64,000 nt of DNA from Streptomyces fructofermentans. Lineage in GTDB: Bacteria > Actinomycetota > Actinomycetes > Streptomycetales > Streptomycetaceae. This document shows positions 1 to 8,487 of the stretch, one piece after another. The DNA lies in the NCBI RefSeq assembly GCF_014651055.1, contig NZ_BMWD01000025.1:62001-126000 (forward strand), given 5' to 3'. A program made the position numbers and the translations under genes. A model generated the notes under the pieces. The model ran no database searches, had not been told where the DNA came from, and saw only the letters and a list, made by a program, of their open reading frames with translations. Each line of letters starts with the position of its first letter. Within the stretch, counting starts at the first letter, position 1.

Positions 1-155
1 CGCACGTGTCCCGGCGGGCCGCACGCATCCGCTCCGGGCCCCTGTGACCCAGGCGACGCCGTGCCCCGGGAACTCGGCCGCCTCCTCCACCGACTACTGG
101 AGCGCACCGGCCGAGCACGGCCCGTCGTCCCCTGCCCCACTGGAGAAGCCAGCCG
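1..155. other. Left edge, upstream of the PepSY gene
   Basis: One plus-strand frame runs in from the left edge and stops at a TGA at 45-47, reading HVSRRAARIRSGPL. This could be the last residues of an upstream gene, but too little is present to judge. The remaining roughly 108 bases precede the PepSY gene and contain its ribosome binding site (GGAGAAG, 7 bases before the ATG). No operator-like symmetry was noticed. Confidence 0.25.
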
Positions 156-1736
156 ATGTCCACCGCTCCCACGACCGAGACGGACGAGAAACCGCCCCCC
201 GTCGTCACCGCCCCGCGGCCCGGCCTCTGGTCGCCGCTGCGCCCCCTCGTCCTGCGGCTGCACTTCTACGCGGGACTGCTGGTCGCCCCGTTCCTGCTCG
301 TGGCCGCCACCACGGGACTGCTGTACGCGGCGTCGTTCCAGGTCGAGAACCTCGTGTACGCGCACGAGATGACCGTCGACCCCGGTGACGAGAAGCTGCC
401 CGTCTCCGAACAGGTCGCCGCCGCCCGCGAGGCCCACCCGGAGGGCACGGTCTCCGCCGTCCGCCCCTCGCCCGAGGCCGACGCCACCACCAGGGTGATG
501 CTCTCCGGCGTGCCCGGCGTCGACGAGAACCATGTCCTGGCCGTGTTCGTCGACCCGTACACGGCCGAGGTGCGCGGGGCGCTCGAACAGTACGGCTCCA
601 CGGGAGCACTGCCGGTGCGCACCTGGATCGACGAGTTCCACGCCAACCTCAGGCTCGGCGATCCTGGCCGGCTCTACAGCGAACTCGCCGCCAGCTGGCT
701 GTGGGTGATCGCCGCCGGCGGTCTGGCGCTGTGGTTCGGACGGCGCCGCGCCCAGCGCCGGATACGCGGCACCAGCGGCCGCCGGCGCACCCTCGGGCTG
801 CACGGCACCGTGGGCGTCTGGGCGGCCGTCGGCTTCTTCTTCCTGTCCCTGACGGGGCTGACCTGGTCGACGTACGCCGGGGCCAACATCGACGAGCTGC
901 GCACCTCGCTGCGCCAGGCCACCCCGTCGGTGTCCGCGGCCGTGGGCGGTGAGCACTCGGGCCACGGCTCCGGCTCGGCCGAGGGGGGCGTCGAGCACGG
1001 GGTCGGCATCGACGTGGTGCTGGACGCGGCGCGGGCCGAGGGCCTCGACGGCCCGGTGGAGGTCGTCGCGCCCGCCGACGCGTCCTCCGCGTACGTCGTC
1101 AAGCAGGTGCAGCGCGCCTGGCCCACCAAGCAGGACACCGTCGCCGTCGACCCGGCGTCCGGCGAGGTCACCGACACCGTGCGCTTCGCCGACTACCCGG
1201 TGCTCGCGAAGCTGACCCGCTGGGGCATCGACGCGCACACCGGCGTGCTGTTCGGCTTCGCCAACCAGCTCGTCCTGATGGCCCTCGCCGGAAGCCTGAT
1301 CCTGCTGATCCTCTGGGGCTACCGCATGTGGTGGCAGCGCGGCCGGGCCTCCGCCTTCGGCCGTCCGATCCCGCGCGGCGCGTGGCAGCAGGTCCCGCCG
1401 CACGTCCTCGTCCCGCTGATGGCGGCCGTCGCGGTCCTCGGCTACCTCGTACCGCTGCTGGGCATCCCGCTGGCCGCCTTCATCGCCGTGGACGTGGTCC
1501 TGGGAGAGATCGCCCACCGGCGGAACCGGCGGGGCGGGTCCGGCGCCGCGCCCGAGCGGGCGGACGGCTCGCCGGAGGAGCCGGGCGGTTCGTCGACGGA
1601 GGCGCGCGGTCCCTCGAACGACTCGAACGAGGCGGGCGGTCCTACGAGGAAGGCGGGTGCTGCGGAGGACGGTTCCGAGGCCGCGGAGGAGGCTCCCCGT
1701 GAGCCGGACGACGCCGCGGAGCAGGCTGTGAAGTAG
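156..1736 (+). CDS. PepSY-associated transmembrane protein
   Basis: A 526-residue integral membrane protein of the PepSY-TM type. Members of this family are often iron-regulated and associated with metal or redox functions, but no reaction is established. Hydrophobic segments lie near residues 38-60, 177-197, 213-240, 371-392 and 415-449. The loops after the first and third segments carry the PepSY-like extracytoplasmic regions. The last 75 residues are a low-complexity, charged Gly/Ser/Glu tail with imperfect short repeats, probably cytoplasmic and disordered. The ATG has a good GGAGAAG ribosome binding site. No iron box was seen upstream, so iron control is not supported here. The family call is firm; the function is not known. 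Confidence 0.85.
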   Translation: MSTAPTTETDEKPPPVVTAPRPGLWSPLRPLVLRLHFYAGLLVAPFLLVAATTGLLYAASFQVENLVYAHEMTVDPGDEKLPVSEQVAAAREAHPEGTVSAVRPSPEADATTRVMLSGVPGVDENHVLAVFVDPYTAEVRGALEQYGSTGALPVRTWIDEFHANLRLGDPGRLYSELAASWLWVIAAGGLALWFGRRRAQRRIRGTSGRRRTLGLHGTVGVWAAVGFFFLSLTGLTWSTYAGANIDELRTSLRQATPSVSAAVGGEHSGHGSGSAEGGVEHGVGIDVVLDAARAEGLDGPVEVVAPADASSAYVVKQVQRAWPTKQDTVAVDPASGEVTDTVRFADYPVLAKLTRWGIDAHTGVLFGFANQLVLMALAGSLILLILWGYRMWWQRGRASAFGRPIPRGAWQQVPPHVLVPLMAAVAVLGYLVPLLGIPLAAFIAVDVVLGEIAHRRNRRGGSGAAPERADGSPEEPGGSSTEARGPSNDSNEAGGPTRKAGAAEDGSEAAEEAPREPDDAAEQAVK

Positions 1737-1947
1737 CGCTCGGGAACGGGTCCGGGACCGCGTCCGGGAACGGGTTCGGGTCCGGCGGTGGCACGGGAAC
1801 CGCCCCGCGGCGAGAATCGTTCCTCCGGGACAGCACGACCCTGAGGAGCGCCCACTTGTCCGCCAGACCGACGGACCCCCCGGGACACAGTCCCGGACCG
1901 CCCCGCCCCCTTTCGCCCGGCAGCGGCACACGGCGGGGTGGTGTTCG

Positions 1948-3252
1948 ATGAGTGCCGCCCTCGGCCTGCTGGCCGTCCTCCTGCTCACGGCCGGCACCGG
2001 CTACTTCGTCGCGCAGGAGTTCGCGTACGTCGCCGCCGACCGCCTCGCCCTCGCACGCGAGGCGGCGGCCGGCGACCGCAGGGCCGCCCGTGCCCTGACC
2101 GTCCTCGAACGGCTGTCCTTCATGCTGTCGGGCGCCCAACTGGGCATCACGGTGACGGGTCTGGTGGTCGGCTTCCTCGCCGAACCGTCGGTCTCCGCAC
2201 TGCTCGAACCGGCCCTCACCGGCACCGGCGTCCCGGCCGGCGCCGTCACGGGCATCTCCGTGGTCCTCGCCTTCGCCCTCGCCACCGTCCTGCAGATGGT
2301 GCTGGGCGAACTGGCCCCGAAGAACCTGGCCCTCGCTGTCCCGGAACGCCTGGCGAAGTCCCTGGCCGGCTCCACGCTCGCGTACCTGAAGGTCGTCGGC
2401 CCCGTCGTCCGGCTCTTCGACGGGGCCGCCAACGGGCTGCTGCGGCGCCTCGGCATCGAGCCGGTGGAGGAGCTCCACCACGGCGCGACCCTGGAGGAAC
2501 TCGGCCATCTCATCGGCGAGTCCCACGAGCACGGCAGACTGCCCCGCGAGACCGCCGACCTGCTCGACCACGCGCTGGAGTTCTCCGACCGGACCCTCGA
2601 CGAGGTGATGGTGCCGCGCGCCGACACCGTGTTCGTCCGCAAGGACGCCACGGCCGCCGAGGCCGTCGACCTGATCGCCCGGCACGGGCACTCCGCCTAC
2701 CCCGTGATGGGCGACCACCCCGACGACATGGCGGGTGTCCTCGGCGTGCGCGAACTGATGCGCGCCGGGGCCGACTCCAAGGCCTGGGAGCTGGCCAGGG
2801 TCCCGCTGCTGCTCCCCGACACGCTGCCCCTGCCCGACGCCGTGGCCCGGATGCGGGAGCACGGCGACGAGTTCGCGGTCGTGCTCGACGAGCACGGCGG
2901 CGTGGCGGGCATCGTCACGTACGAGGACATCGCGGAGGAACTCGTGGGCGACATCGCCGACGAGTCCGACACCGTGACCGAGGTGGCCGTCACCGACGGG
3001 GAAGGCTGGCTCGTGGATGCCGGGCGGCGGCTCGACGAGGTCGCCGACGCCACCGGCGTCGAGCTGCCGGGCGACGAGGACTACGACACCGTCGCCGGAC
3101 TGGTCGTCGACCGGCTCGGCCGCTTCCCGGCCATCGGCGACCGCGTCGCCGTCGCGCTGCCCGAAGGCGGTCGCGCGGTACTGGAGGTGCGCACCCTGGA
3201 CCGGCACGTCGCGGACCGGGTGCGCCTGTCGCGCGAGGAGGCCCGCGCATGA
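1948..3252 (+). CDS. CNNM/HlyC-type membrane protein with CBS pair
   Basis: A 434-residue protein in the order: DUF21/CNNM transmembrane domain (about 1-190), paired CBS domains (about 205-325) and a CorC/HlyC transporter-associated domain (about 345-425). The family is often labelled hemolysin, but characterised members act in Mg2+/Co2+ homeostasis, with the CBS pair sensing nucleotides. The conserved stretch containing GAQLGITVTGLVVGFLAEPS and the APKN motif in the membrane domain are typical. Its stop overlaps the ATG of the next gene by four bases (ATGA), so the two are translationally coupled and may work as a hetero-pair. The function is inferred from the family only. Confidence 0.9.
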   Translation: MSAALGLLAVLLLTAGTGYFVAQEFAYVAADRLALAREAAAGDRRAARALTVLERLSFMLSGAQLGITVTGLVVGFLAEPSVSALLEPALTGTGVPAGAVTGISVVLAFALATVLQMVLGELAPKNLALAVPERLAKSLAGSTLAYLKVVGPVVRLFDGAANGLLRRLGIEPVEELHHGATLEELGHLIGESHEHGRLPRETADLLDHALEFSDRTLDEVMVPRADTVFVRKDATAAEAVDLIARHGHSAYPVMGDHPDDMAGVLGVRELMRAGADSKAWELARVPLLLPDTLPLPDAVARMREHGDEFAVVLDEHGGVAGIVTYEDIAEELVGDIADESDTVTEVAVTDGEGWLVDAGRRLDEVADATGVELPGDEDYDTVAGLVVDRLGRFPAIGDRVAVALPEGGRAVLEVRTLDRHVADRVRLSREEARA

Positions 3253-4271
3253 GCCTCCCCACAGCTCTCTTCGTCACCGTGCTGCTGCTCGCGGGCAGCG
3301 GGTTCTTCGTCGCCGCCGAGTTCGCGCTCGTCGCGGCCAAGCGGCACCGGCTGGAGCAGGCCGCCGCCGAGGGCCGGCGCGGCGCCCGGGCCGCGCTGGC
3401 CGGAATCCGCGAGTTGTCGCTGATGCTCGCGGGCGCCCAACTCGGCATCACCATCTGCACGCTGGGCCTCGGCTCGGTGTCCAAACCGGCCGTGTCGCAC
3501 GCGCTCGACCCGCTGCTCAGGAGTACCGGACTGCCGAACGGACTGAGCTACGGCGTGTCCTTCGCGGTGGCGATGATCGTCGTGGTGTTCCTGCACATGG
3601 TGGTCGGCGAGATGGCCCCCAAGTCCTGGGCCATCGCGCACCCGGAGCGCTCGGCGATGCTCCTGACCCCGCCCTTCCGTGCGGTGATCCGCCTGGTGCG
3701 CCCGCTGATTGCGGTGCTCAACCGGGTGAGCACCGCGCTCGTACGGCTCTGCCGGGTCACGCCGCGCGACGAGCTGGCCTCCGTGCACAACCGGGAGCAA
3801 CTCGCGCACCTCGTCGAGGAGTCGGAACGGCTCGGCCTGATCAGCGCGTCCGACTCCCGGCTGCTCACCAGCTCGCTCACGGCGCCCCAGCAGCCGGTGG
3901 CCGACCTCCAGGTGCCGGCGGAGAGGATCGCCTCCGTGCCCGCGGACGCCGACCTCGACACGGTGCTGCGAACGGCCCGGACGGTCGACCGCACCCGGCT
4001 GCTGGTGCGCGACGGGGACGTGGTCCTCGGCTCGGTGCACGCGCGTGACGCGCTCGTCGCCAGGGCACGGGGACGCACCGCGAGCGCCCGCGAACTGGCT
4101 CGCCCCGTACCGGAACTCGCGGCCCACGACACGCTCGCGCACGCCGTCGAGCAGCTCAGGCAGCGCAGGGCCACCCTCGCGGTGGTCCGGGACGACACGG
4201 GCGCGCTGAGCGGCCTGGTCGTCCTGGACGACCTGCTGGCACGCCTGATGGAACCCTCGGCCGCGCCCTAG
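3249..4271 (+). CDS. CNNM/HlyC-type membrane protein, short form
   Basis: A 340-residue paralogue of the preceding gene. It keeps the DUF21/CNNM membrane domain (about 1-195, with GAQLGITICTLGLGSVSKP and the MAPKSW motif) and the CBS pair (about 215-335). It lacks the C-terminal CorC/HlyC domain and ends directly after the second CBS motif. The start is fixed by the ATGA overlap with the upstream stop. A long-plus-short arrangement of this kind is common in actinobacteria and suggests two subunits of one divalent-cation related complex. The reading frame stays open upstream of this ATG, but that extension overlaps the previous gene and is not real. Confidence 0.9.
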   Translation: MSLPTALFVTVLLLAGSGFFVAAEFALVAAKRHRLEQAAAEGRRGARAALAGIRELSLMLAGAQLGITICTLGLGSVSKPAVSHALDPLLRSTGLPNGLSYGVSFAVAMIVVVFLHMVVGEMAPKSWAIAHPERSAMLLTPPFRAVIRLVRPLIAVLNRVSTALVRLCRVTPRDELASVHNREQLAHLVEESERLGLISASDSRLLTSSLTAPQQPVADLQVPAERIASVPADADLDTVLRTARTVDRTRLLVRDGDVVLGSVHARDALVARARGRTASARELARPVPELAAHDTLAHAVEQLRQRRATLAVVRDDTGALSGLVVLDDLLARLMEPSAAP

Positions 4272-4465
4272 CCGCGGCTGCGACGGCGCCTGTACCGACG
4301 GTGCTCCTCCTGCCTCCCGCCAGACCCGCGGGGCGGTGCACGGGGTGGGACCGGCACCTCGGACGGGCCGGCCGGCGCCGGTGCGAAGGCGCAAGCCGTG
4401 GCCGCCGTTGCGGGACGGCGTACCTTTCGTGTGCACTGGCTCGAACACGCGGGAGGGGACCTCTG

Positions 4466-7207
4466 GTGGCAAGCCCTCTGATCGAGACCAAGCTGTACCG
4501 CCCCCGGCTTCGGCACGGCGTGGTGGCGCGTCCACGGCTCGGTGAACTCCTGAGCCGCGGGTCGAAGGCGAGGATGACACTCGTGTCGGCCCCGGCCGGC
4601 TTCGGCAAGACGACCGTGGTGGCCGAGTGGATCGAGGCCGCGGCCGACGGACGACGGAGTGCGGCGTGGCTGTCCCTCGACGCGCGTGACAGCAGCCCCG
4701 CGTCCTTCTGGACCTATGTGGTCACCGCCCTGCAGCGGGCCGTACCCGGCGTGGGCGCCGATGCCCTGCCGCTCCTGCAATCGTCCCGGACACCGACGGA
4801 GGCCGTCCTGGCCGCCGTGGTCAACGAACTGGCAGCCCTGACCGACCCGCTGGACCTGATCCTCGACGACTACCACCTCGCCGACTCCCCGGAGATCCGG
4901 GCGGGCATGACGTTCCTGCTCGACCACCTCCCGCCGCAGGTGCACCTGGTGCTCTGCACCCGCGCCGACCCGGCGCTGCCGCTCGCCCGGCTCCGGGCCC
5001 GAGGCGAGCTGGTCGAACTGCGCGCCGCCGACCTCCGCTTCACCGCAGGCGAGGTCGCGGCCTACCTCGGCGACTCCGCCGGCCTGGACCTGGCCGCGGT
5101 GGACGTCGAAGCGCTGGAGCAGCGCACCGAGGGCTGGATCGCGGCGCTCCAGCTGGCGGCGCTCTCCCTCCGGGGACGCGAGGACGTCTCGGGCTTCGTC
5201 GCCGACTTCGCCGGCGACGACCGGTACGTCGTCGACTACCTGGTCGAAGAGGTCCTGGAGCGCCAGAGCGGCGACGTGCGCGACTTCCTGCTCCGCACCT
5301 CCGTCCTCAACCGCCTCCACGGCCCGCTGTGCGACGCCGTCACCGGCCGCCGGGACGGCAGAGCCATGCTCGAAGTCCTCGACCGGGCCAATCTGTTCGT
5401 CGTCCGGCTCGACGACAGACGCCACTGGTACCGCTACCACCAGCTCTTCGCGGACGTCCTTCGCACCCATCTGGCCGACGAGCGCCCCGACGAGGTCGCG
5501 GCCCTGCACCGCCGGGCCGGCCAGTGGTACGCCGACGCCGGCGAGCAGGTGCCGGCGATCGGGCACGCTCTGGAGGCGGGAGACGTCGACCGGGCGGCCG
5601 ACCTCGTGGAGCGCGCGATCCCGGCCCTGCAGCGGGACCGGCAGGAAGCCACCATCTGCGGCTGGATCAAGGACCTTCCCGACGAGGTCGTGCGCGTGCG
5701 GCCCGTGCTGGCCGTGGGACTGGTCGGCGCGCTCATGACCCGCGGCGAGACCGAGGGAGTGGAGGACCGCCTGAACGAGGCCGAGCAGCTCCTCACCGGC
5801 GGCGAGGAGGGCGGACCGGCCGCCTGGTCGGTCGTCGCGGACGCAGCCGCGCTCGCCCGGCTGCCCGGCGCCATCGAGATGTACCGCTCCGCCCTCGCGC
5901 TGATGCGGGGCGACCCGTCCGCCACCGTGACCCATGCGGGCCGGGCCGTCGAGCGGGCGGCCGCCGACGACCACCTGGTCCGGGCGGCGGCATCGGCACT
6001 GTCGGGCCTCGCCGACTGGGGCAGGGGCGAACTGGACGCCGCCCACGCGGCCTACTCCTTCGCGGTCGAGGGCCTGCTGCGGGCAGGCTATGTCGCGGAC
6101 GTGCTGGGCTGTTCGATCACGCTGGCCGACATCCGCATCACCCAGGGCCGGCTCGCCGACGCGCAACGCACCTACGAGCGGGCGTTGCGGCTGGCCGCCG
6201 AGGGGCCGGGCATCCTGCGGGGCACGGCGGACGTGCATGCCGGGCTGTGCGAGGTCGCGTGGGAACGCGGGGACGCCGAGGCCGCCGCCGGGCATCTCCG
6301 ACGGGCACGGGAACTCGGTGAACCGGCCGGGCTGCCGCAGCACCCCTACCGGTGGCGGGTCGCGATGGCGGGAATCCTGGACGCCGAGGGCGACGCGGGC
6401 GGTGCCCTGGACCTGCTGGCGGAGGCGGAGCGCGTCCACACCGGCGACCTCTCCCCGAACGTACGCCCCGTCCCGGCCACCCGGGTACGACTGCTGCTCC
6501 GGCGGGGCGACGTCGAAGAGGCCCTGGACTGGGCCCGCGCACAGGGCCTCACCCCCGACGACGACCTGTCCTACGTACGCGAGTACGAGCACATCACCCT
6601 GGCCCGGGTCATGCTCGCCACCGCCGAGGCCGGTGCCTGCGCCTACGGCGACGCCGCCCTGTTCCTCCAGCGGCTCCTGACGGCCGCCGAGGCCGGCGGA
6701 CGCACGGCCCGCACCATCGAGATCCTCGTGCTGCAGGCCCTCGCCCACGACGCCCGCGGCGACTCCCCGGCCGCGGCGGACGCCCTGGAGCGGGCCCTGA
6801 CCCTGGCCGAACCGCACGGCCACGTCCGCGTGTTCACCGAGGACGGCCCGCGGATCGCCGCACCTCTCACCACCCTCGCCGGACAGCGGCCCGACTGGGC
6901 GTACCCGCGCCGACTCCTCGACGCCGTACGGCATTTCGGCGGGCCTGTCGGCGGGGGCACGGGTGAGCCGTCCGCCGCCGCGCCGTACGGGCTCGTCGAC
7001 CCGTTGAGCGCCCGCGAGTCGGAGGTGCTGCGACTGCTCGCCGGGGACCTCGGGGGCCCGGACATCGCGCGCCGGCTCCATGTGTCCCTGAACACCCTGC
7101 GGACGCACACCAGGCACATCTACGCCAAGCTCGGCGTCACCAACCGGCGGGACGCGGTGCGCCTGGCCGGGCGCCTCAACCTCATCTCCCGCGCACCCGG
7201 CCGATGA
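4466..7207 (+). CDS. MalT-like LuxR-family regulator (AAA ATPase, TPR, HTH)
   Basis: A 913-residue STAND-type regulator. The N-terminal P-loop reads APAGFGKTT (about residues 43-51), with a Walker B-like LILDDYH further on. A long helical repeat/TPR region spans about 330-780. A C-terminal LuxR helix-turn-helix begins near residue 846 with LSARESEVLRLL. The chosen GTG has a strong GGGAGGGG site five to six bases upstream; the frame stays open further upstream but without a better start. Proteins of this build are ATP- and ligand-dependent activators (MalT type). The ligand here is unknown. The likely targets are the next two genes, separated by a 139-base gap holding a perfect palindrome. Confidence 0.9.
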   Translation: MASPLIETKLYRPRLRHGVVARPRLGELLSRGSKARMTLVSAPAGFGKTTVVAEWIEAAADGRRSAAWLSLDARDSSPASFWTYVVTALQRAVPGVGADALPLLQSSRTPTEAVLAAVVNELAALTDPLDLILDDYHLADSPEIRAGMTFLLDHLPPQVHLVLCTRADPALPLARLRARGELVELRAADLRFTAGEVAAYLGDSAGLDLAAVDVEALEQRTEGWIAALQLAALSLRGREDVSGFVADFAGDDRYVVDYLVEEVLERQSGDVRDFLLRTSVLNRLHGPLCDAVTGRRDGRAMLEVLDRANLFVVRLDDRRHWYRYHQLFADVLRTHLADERPDEVAALHRRAGQWYADAGEQVPAIGHALEAGDVDRAADLVERAIPALQRDRQEATICGWIKDLPDEVVRVRPVLAVGLVGALMTRGETEGVEDRLNEAEQLLTGGEEGGPAAWSVVADAAALARLPGAIEMYRSALALMRGDPSATVTHAGRAVERAAADDHLVRAAASALSGLADWGRGELDAAHAAYSFAVEGLLRAGYVADVLGCSITLADIRITQGRLADAQRTYERALRLAAEGPGILRGTADVHAGLCEVAWERGDAEAAAGHLRRARELGEPAGLPQHPYRWRVAMAGILDAEGDAGGALDLLAEAERVHTGDLSPNVRPVPATRVRLLLRRGDVEEALDWARAQGLTPDDDLSYVREYEHITLARVMLATAEAGACAYGDAALFLQRLLTAAEAGGRTARTIEILVLQALAHDARGDSPAAADALERALTLAEPHGHVRVFTEDGPRIAAPLTTLAGQRPDWAYPRRLLDAVRHFGGPVGGGTGEPSAAAPYGLVDPLSARESEVLRLLAGDLGGPDIARRLHVSLNTLRTHTRHIYAKLGVTNRRDAVRLAGRLNLISRAPGR

Positions 7208-7257
7208 GAGGTGGTTCCCGGGCCCCGTGAGAGGCCGGCCGCACAGTCACCATCCGG

Positions 7258-7275
7258 GTCACCACATGTGGTGAC
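7258..7275. promoter_or_regulatory. Perfect 18-bp palindrome, candidate operator
   Basis: GTCACCACATGTGGTGAC is an exact inverted repeat. A further copy of the half site TCACCACA follows at 7282-7289. It lies 72 bases upstream of the small gene at 7347 and just after the LuxR regulator. The symmetry suits a dimeric DNA-binding protein; the LuxR regulator upstream is the obvious candidate, but this is inference. Confidence 0.6.
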
Positions 7276-7346
7276 GACCGCTCACCACACCTCCTGCGAC
7301 CTTGCAGCCAACGCGCGAAATCGACGCACGGCACAAGGAGCACGCC

Positions 7347-7652
7347 ATGAACCCCCCGACGGCCCGATCCCAGGACGGTCGTCCCAGCTGGTACGAGATC
7401 CGCCTCCAGGGCCGGCTCGACCCGCGGTGGGCGACCTGGTTCGACGGCATGACGCTCACCGCCGGCAGCGACGGGACGACCCTGCTGCGGGGCCCCGTCG
7501 TGGACCAGACGGCACTTCACGGGCTGCTCCAGAGACTGCGTGACGTCGGCCTTCCCCTGGTCGCGGTCACCCGGGTGCAGCCCGGCCCGCGGGAGAACGG
7601 CCCGACGCCGCCCCGGTCCCGCGCACCCGAGAACCCGGACTCAGGAGACTGA
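7347..7652 (+). CDS. Small conserved protein next to MalT-like regulator
   Basis: A 101-residue soluble protein with no recognised catalytic motif. The core (WYEIRLQGRLDPRW, then DGTTLLRGPVVDQTALHGLL) resembles a short family found beside MalT-like LuxR regulators in Streptomyces. The last 25 residues are Pro/Arg rich and look disordered. The ATG has an AAGGAG site six bases upstream and is preferred over an in-frame upstream start at 7302. The stop lies one base before the next start, so it is co-transcribed with the DUF4386 gene. A regulatory or accessory role is a guess. Confidence 0.75.
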   Translation: MNPPTARSQDGRPSWYEIRLQGRLDPRWATWFDGMTLTAGSDGTTLLRGPVVDQTALHGLLQRLRDVGLPLVAVTRVQPGPRENGPTPPRSRAPENPDSGD

Positions 7653-7653
7653 C

Positions 7654-8388
7654 ATGACCACCACCGAGGGACCCGCCACGGCCACGCGGCCACGGACCGA
7701 CCGGACGAGGAACCACGTCCGTGCCGCAGGAGCGCTCTACCTGGTCACCTTCGCGGCATCGATCCCCGCGCTGCTGCTGATCGCCCCCGTCCTGGACCAC
7801 ACCGACTACATCACCGGCGACGGCGCCGACACCCGCGTGCTGTGGGGCTGCCTCCTCGACATGGTGAGCGCCCTCGCCTGCGTCGGCACCGCCGTCACGG
7901 TCTTCCCCGCCGTGAAACGGCACGGCGAGGCGCTGGCACTGGGCTTCGTCACCTCGCGCCTGGTCGAGGCCGGGATCATCCTGGTCGGCGTGGTGAGCCT
8001 GCTGTCAGTCGTCACCCTGCGCCAAGACCTCTCCGGGGCGACCGGCGCGGACACCGCGGCACTGGCGACCACCGGGCAGGCGCTCGTGGCCGTGCGCGAC
8101 TGGACGTTCCTGCTCGGCCCCGGCTTCATGTCGGGCGTCAACGCGCTGCTGTTCGGCACACTGCTGTACAGGTCCGGGCTGGTGCCCCGCTTCATCCCCG
8201 CGATGGGCCTGGTCGGGGCCCCTCTGCTCCTGGCCTCCGGCATCGCGACCTTCTTCGGCCACCACGACCAGCTCTCCGCGTGGTCGTTCCTCGCGACCCT
8301 GCCCGTCGCCGCCTGGGAACTCGCCGTCGGTACCTGGATGCTCGTCAAGGGCTTCAGGCCGCCGGCCGTGACCACCGAACAGGCTTGA
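7654..8388 (+). CDS. DUF4386 domain membrane protein
   Basis: A 244-residue protein with about six hydrophobic segments and the DUF4386 pattern: an N-terminal AGALYLVTF segment and a late PRFIPAMGLVGAPLL segment. No function is established for the family. It is tightly linked to the preceding 101-residue gene. The two probably form the target operon of the MalT-like regulator, because the set regulator, small protein and DUF4386 is compact and co-directional. The open frame extends upstream, but an ATG directly after the previous stop with an AGGAG nearby is the natural start. Confidence 0.85.
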   Translation: MTTTEGPATATRPRTDRTRNHVRAAGALYLVTFAASIPALLLIAPVLDHTDYITGDGADTRVLWGCLLDMVSALACVGTAVTVFPAVKRHGEALALGFVTSRLVEAGIILVGVVSLLSVVTLRQDLSGATGADTAALATTGQALVAVRDWTFLLGPGFMSGVNALLFGTLLYRSGLVPRFIPAMGLVGAPLLLASGIATFFGHHDQLSAWSFLATLPVAAWELAVGTWMLVKGFRPPAVTTEQA

Positions 8389-8454
8389 ACAGTCCCCGGA
8401 ACGCCCCTCGTCCACCGGGGTCCGCGACGCCCGGGGGCGGACCATCGCCCCGGA

Positions 8455-8482
8455 GGGGCCGGGCCCGTCCGGACCCGGCCCC
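8455..8482. terminator. Intrinsic-type hairpin between convergent genes
   Basis: A perfect 9-bp G/C stem (GGGGCCGGG and CCCGGCCCC) encloses a 10-base loop that can itself pair. It lies between the DUF4386 stop and the metE stop, so it can serve both strands. There is no U-tract, as is usual in Streptomyces. Confidence 0.65.
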
Positions 8483-8487
8483 CGGTG

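Noticed and set aside
1741..1800. CGGGAACGGGTCCGGGA-like imperfect repeats after the PepSY gene
   Set aside because: Short, degenerate GC-rich repetition without a stable hairpin; likely compositional.
4268..7117. Very long open frame on the minus strand opposite the LuxR regulator, and similar long antisense frames throughout
   Set aside because: High GC leaves opposite frames open. These translations are rich in Arg, Pro and Gly with no domain, while the sense frames carry clear families.
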